Positions 25,070 through 26,689 of a DNA stretch of 26,689 bases are shown here, one piece after another; positions within the stretch are counted from its first letter, which is position 1, and each line of letters opens with the position of its first letter. The notes below the pieces were generated by a model. That model ran no database searches and was not told the origin of the DNA. It saw only the letters and a list, made by a program, of their open reading frames with translations. The translations under genes were made by a program, and so were the position numbers. Source of the DNA: JAITWT01 sp964439605 (GTDB lineage: Bacteria > Pseudomonadota > Gammaproteobacteria > Burkholderiales > Burkholderiaceae_C); NCBI GenBank assembly GCA_964439605.1, contig CAYTPC010000020.1, positions 1 through 26,689 on the forward strand, read 5' to 3'.

Positions 25070-26068
25070 ATGAAGATCTGTATTCTGGGAGCCGGTGCCT
25101 GGGGCACGGCGGTGGCGGTCAATGCCGCGGCGCGGCATGCGGTGGCGCTGTGGGCGCGCGACGCGGCCCAGATCCAGGCCATGGCCACGCAGCGCGAAAA
25201 CCGGCGTTACCTGCGTGACGTGGCGCTGCCGCCGGCCATCGCGCTGCATTCTGGCGCGGCGATCGAGGCAGTGCGCGGCGCCGATCTGGTGATCGTGGCC
25301 ACGCCGATGGCGGCGTTGCGCGAGCAGCTTATTGCGTTGCGCGGATTGGGCATGCCGCTCGCGTGGCTGTGCAAGGGGGTTGAACCGGCCGGCAACGCCG
25401 ATGCCTTCGGTTTGCTGCCGCACGAGATTTGGATGCAAGTCGCGCCTGAACTGCGGGCGGGCGCGCTCAGCGGCCCGAGCTTCGCGCAGGAAGTGGCGCG
25501 CGGCCAGCCGACGGCGCTGGTTGCCGCCAGCGCGCATGCGATGGTGCGCGATGCGCTGGTCGATGCTTTTCACGGCCCCAGCCTGCGCGTCTATGCAAGT
25601 ACCGATCTGGTGGGTGTCGAAGTGGGCGGCGCGGTCAAAAACGTGCTGGCAATCGCCACCGGGCTCTGCGACGGCCTGTCTCTGGGCCTGAACGCTCGTG
25701 CCGCGCTGATCACGCGCGGCCTCGCGGAGATGACGCGCCTGGGCGTGGCGCTCGGCGCCCGGACCGACACTTTCATGGGACTGTCGGGGCTGGGCGATCT
25801 GGTGCTGACCGCAACCGGCGATCTTTCGCGCAACCGCCAGGTCGGCCTGCTGCTTGCGCAGGGCAAGACGCTGGTACAGGCCGTGACCTCGCTGGGTCAT
25901 GTGGCCGAAGGCGTCAACTGCGCACGCGCCGTGCTGCAGCGGGCCAGGCATTTGGGCGTGGAAATGCCGATCACCGAAGGCGTGGTCACACTGCTCGATG
26001 GGCATGGCAGTCCGGCTGAAATCGTGACAGCGCTGATGCGCCGTGAGCCAACTGTCGAATTGCGCTGA
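25070..26068 (+). CDS. gpsA: Glycerol-3-phosphate dehydrogenase [NAD(P)+]
   Basis: GpsA reduces dihydroxyacetone phosphate to sn-glycerol 3-phosphate, the backbone precursor of phospholipids. The 332-residue protein starts MKICILGAGAWGTAVAV with the nucleotide loop GAGAWG at residues 7-12, followed by VIVATPMAALREQL, WLCKGVEP, LSGPSFAQEVARGQPTALV, VGVEVGGAVKNVLAIATG (catalytic Lys) and GLSGLGDLVLTATGDLSRNR. All family blocks are present. I chose the ATG at 25070, where the family begins; a GTG 27 bases upstream extends the frame. Neither has a strong ribosome-binding site. It follows secB by 48 bases, in the conserved grxC-secB-gpsA order. Confidence 0.97.
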   Translation: MKICILGAGAWGTAVAVNAAARHAVALWARDAAQIQAMATQRENRRYLRDVALPPAIALHSGAAIEAVRGADLVIVATPMAALREQLIALRGLGMPLAWLCKGVEPAGNADAFGLLPHEIWMQVAPELRAGALSGPSFAQEVARGQPTALVAASAHAMVRDALVDAFHGPSLRVYASTDLVGVEVGGAVKNVLAIATGLCDGLSLGLNARAALITRGLAEMTRLGVALGARTDTFMGLSGLGDLVLTATGDLSRNRQVGLLLAQGKTLVQAVTSLGHVAEGVNCARAVLQRARHLGVEMPITEGVVTLLDGHGSPAEIVTALMRREPTVELR

Positions 26069-26155
26069 GTCTTGACCCTGAAGACGCTTGTTCGCTCCCC
26101 TATCGGGCCATCGCTTTCCCCGGAAGCCGACGCGCGCCGGCCGCGCAGGGCTATC

Positions 26156-26550
26156 GTGGATACGGCTGTTGCTCCCGTCGTGCTTACCGGATTGGCGCCG
26201 ATCGTCTCGCGCGAGACGGTGGTGCTGATTCTGGGCAGTTTCCCCGGCGCGCGCTCCATCGCGCAGCAACAGTATTACGCGCATCCCCAGAACCACTTCT
26301 GGAAAATCCTGCAGGCCCTGTGGCCTGGCGATCCGATGCCGGCTGATTACCGGGCGCGCGGGCAATGGCTCGTCGCGCATCGCCTCGGCTTGTGGGACGT
26401 GTACGCAAGCTGCAGGCGCGAAGGCAGCCTTGATTCGGCGATCCGCGACGCGGTGGTCAACGATTTCGCGTGCCTCGAACTGCCGCATCTGGCCGCGGTC
26501 GCCCACAACGGCGGCGAGAGCTTTCGGCACGCGCGCCACACGGCGCATCT
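26156..26550 (+). pseudogene. Truncated mismatch/hypoxanthine-DNA glycosylase-like gene
   Basis: The frame reads VVLILGSFPGARSIAQQQYY followed by AHPQNHFWKILQALWPGDP and LGLWDVYASCRREGSLDSAI, the signatures of the uracil-DNA-glycosylase superfamily branch that includes hypoxanthine-DNA (deoxyinosine) glycosylases and Mug, which remove deaminated bases. The likely start is GTG 26156, with AGGG upstream; no ATG is available. Family proteins are about 160 residues and carry a C-terminal catalytic-fold motif of the type LPSTSPA. Here similarity stops after about 131 residues, at HTAHL, and the sequence enters a palindromic repeat. The frame stays open to the window end without regaining family residues, so the gene is probably broken by an insertion. 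The frame is also continuous with gpsA across its TGA. Confidence 0.65.
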
Positions 26551-26689
26551 AGGAGCCTGTCGGACTTGGATCGCCGATAGCGAAAATCGACCCCAGCGAG
26601 CACAGTTTTCGCCGGATTTGCAGCCCCATAGCCCAGCTATGGGGCAAAAAGCCGGTGAAAAATGGGCCGCTGCGGTCGATTTGCAGCCG
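26551..26689. repeat. Long imperfect palindrome, possible mobile-element end
   Basis: The core is a perfect hairpin, GCCCCATAG (26623-26631) and CTATGGGGC (26637-26645) around CCCAG. The symmetry continues outward with small mismatches: TTTTCGCCGG (26606-26615) faces CCGGTGAAAA (26652-26661), CAGCG (26594-26598) faces CGCTG (26668-26672), and AAATCGACC (26584-26592) faces GGTCGATTT (26674-26682). This gives arms of about 47 bases. The preceding AGGAGCCTGTCGGACTTGG (26551-26569) looks like the terminal sequence of an insertion element or dispersed repeat. I cannot name the family, and the other end lies beyond the window. Confidence 0.6.

Noticed and set aside
24359..26548. A 729-residue open frame on the minus strand opposite grxC, secB, gpsA and the glycosylase
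   Set aside because: It crosses four clear plus-strand genes and has an Arg/His/Gln-rich composition typical of antisense frames; no domain is visible.

Overview
The window is a GC-rich stretch of bacterial chromosome that reads as a betaproteobacterium, most likely Burkholderiales-like. The reasons are the rpsF-priB-rpsR-rplI cluster with priB inside it, the divergent ppsR/ppsA pair, the ubiE-Tim44-ubiJ-ubiB order, the very large DUF3683-type FAD/Fe-S oxidoreductase next to a HIT gene, and gpmA divergent from a rhodanese-grxC-secB-gpsA operon. Almost all of it is conserved housekeeping sequence with dense, confidently identifiable genes. I found no CRISPR array, prophage, toxin-antitoxin pair, recognisable defence island or secondary-metabolite cluster, and no convincing new multi-gene system.

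Layout. 1-375 is AT-rich and without a recognisable gene. 376-3431 (minus) holds mnmC (tRNA wobble uridine modification), yggX (iron/oxidative protection) and ppsR, the regulator of PEP synthase. ppsA (3583-5979, plus) is divergent from ppsR. 6062-7555 (plus) is the ribosomal/primosomal operon rpsF-priB-rpsR-rplI, closed by a clear intrinsic terminator. dnaB (7762-9165, plus) overlaps tail-to-tail with a sodium:solute symporter gene (9159-10607, minus).

10663-15162 (minus) is a ubiquinone-biosynthesis cluster: DUF971 gene, ubiE, Tim44-like gene, ubiJ, ubiB. 15250-19577 (minus) holds a HIT protein and a 1297-residue FAD/4Fe-4S oxidoreductase whose genes overlap by 4 bp. 19578-19915 carries no gene, only a candidate promoter and a weak tRNA-Leu-like 3' fragment. 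19916-23658 (minus) holds a DUF883-type membrane-anchored protein, a MoeB/ThiF-type adenylyltransferase, a CtpA-type S41 protease and gpmA.

23744-26068 (plus) is the rhodanese-grxC-secB-gpsA operon (thiol redox, protein export, phospholipid precursor synthesis). It is followed by a mismatch/hypoxanthine-DNA glycosylase-like frame that loses family similarity where a long imperfect palindrome begins (about 26551 to the window end).

Themes: ppsA/ppsR and gpmA touch gluconeogenesis; ubiE/ubiJ/ubiB and the large oxidoreductase touch respiratory electron transfer; grxC, the rhodanese and yggX touch redox and iron homeostasis. The least ordinary items are the 9-bp tandem repeat coding an Ala-Glu-Pro tail on MnmC, a perfect 13-bp-arm hairpin between the Tim44-like gene and ubiJ, nested inverted repeats in the AT-rich gpmA-ctpA gap, and the palindromic repeat that ends the glycosylase gene.
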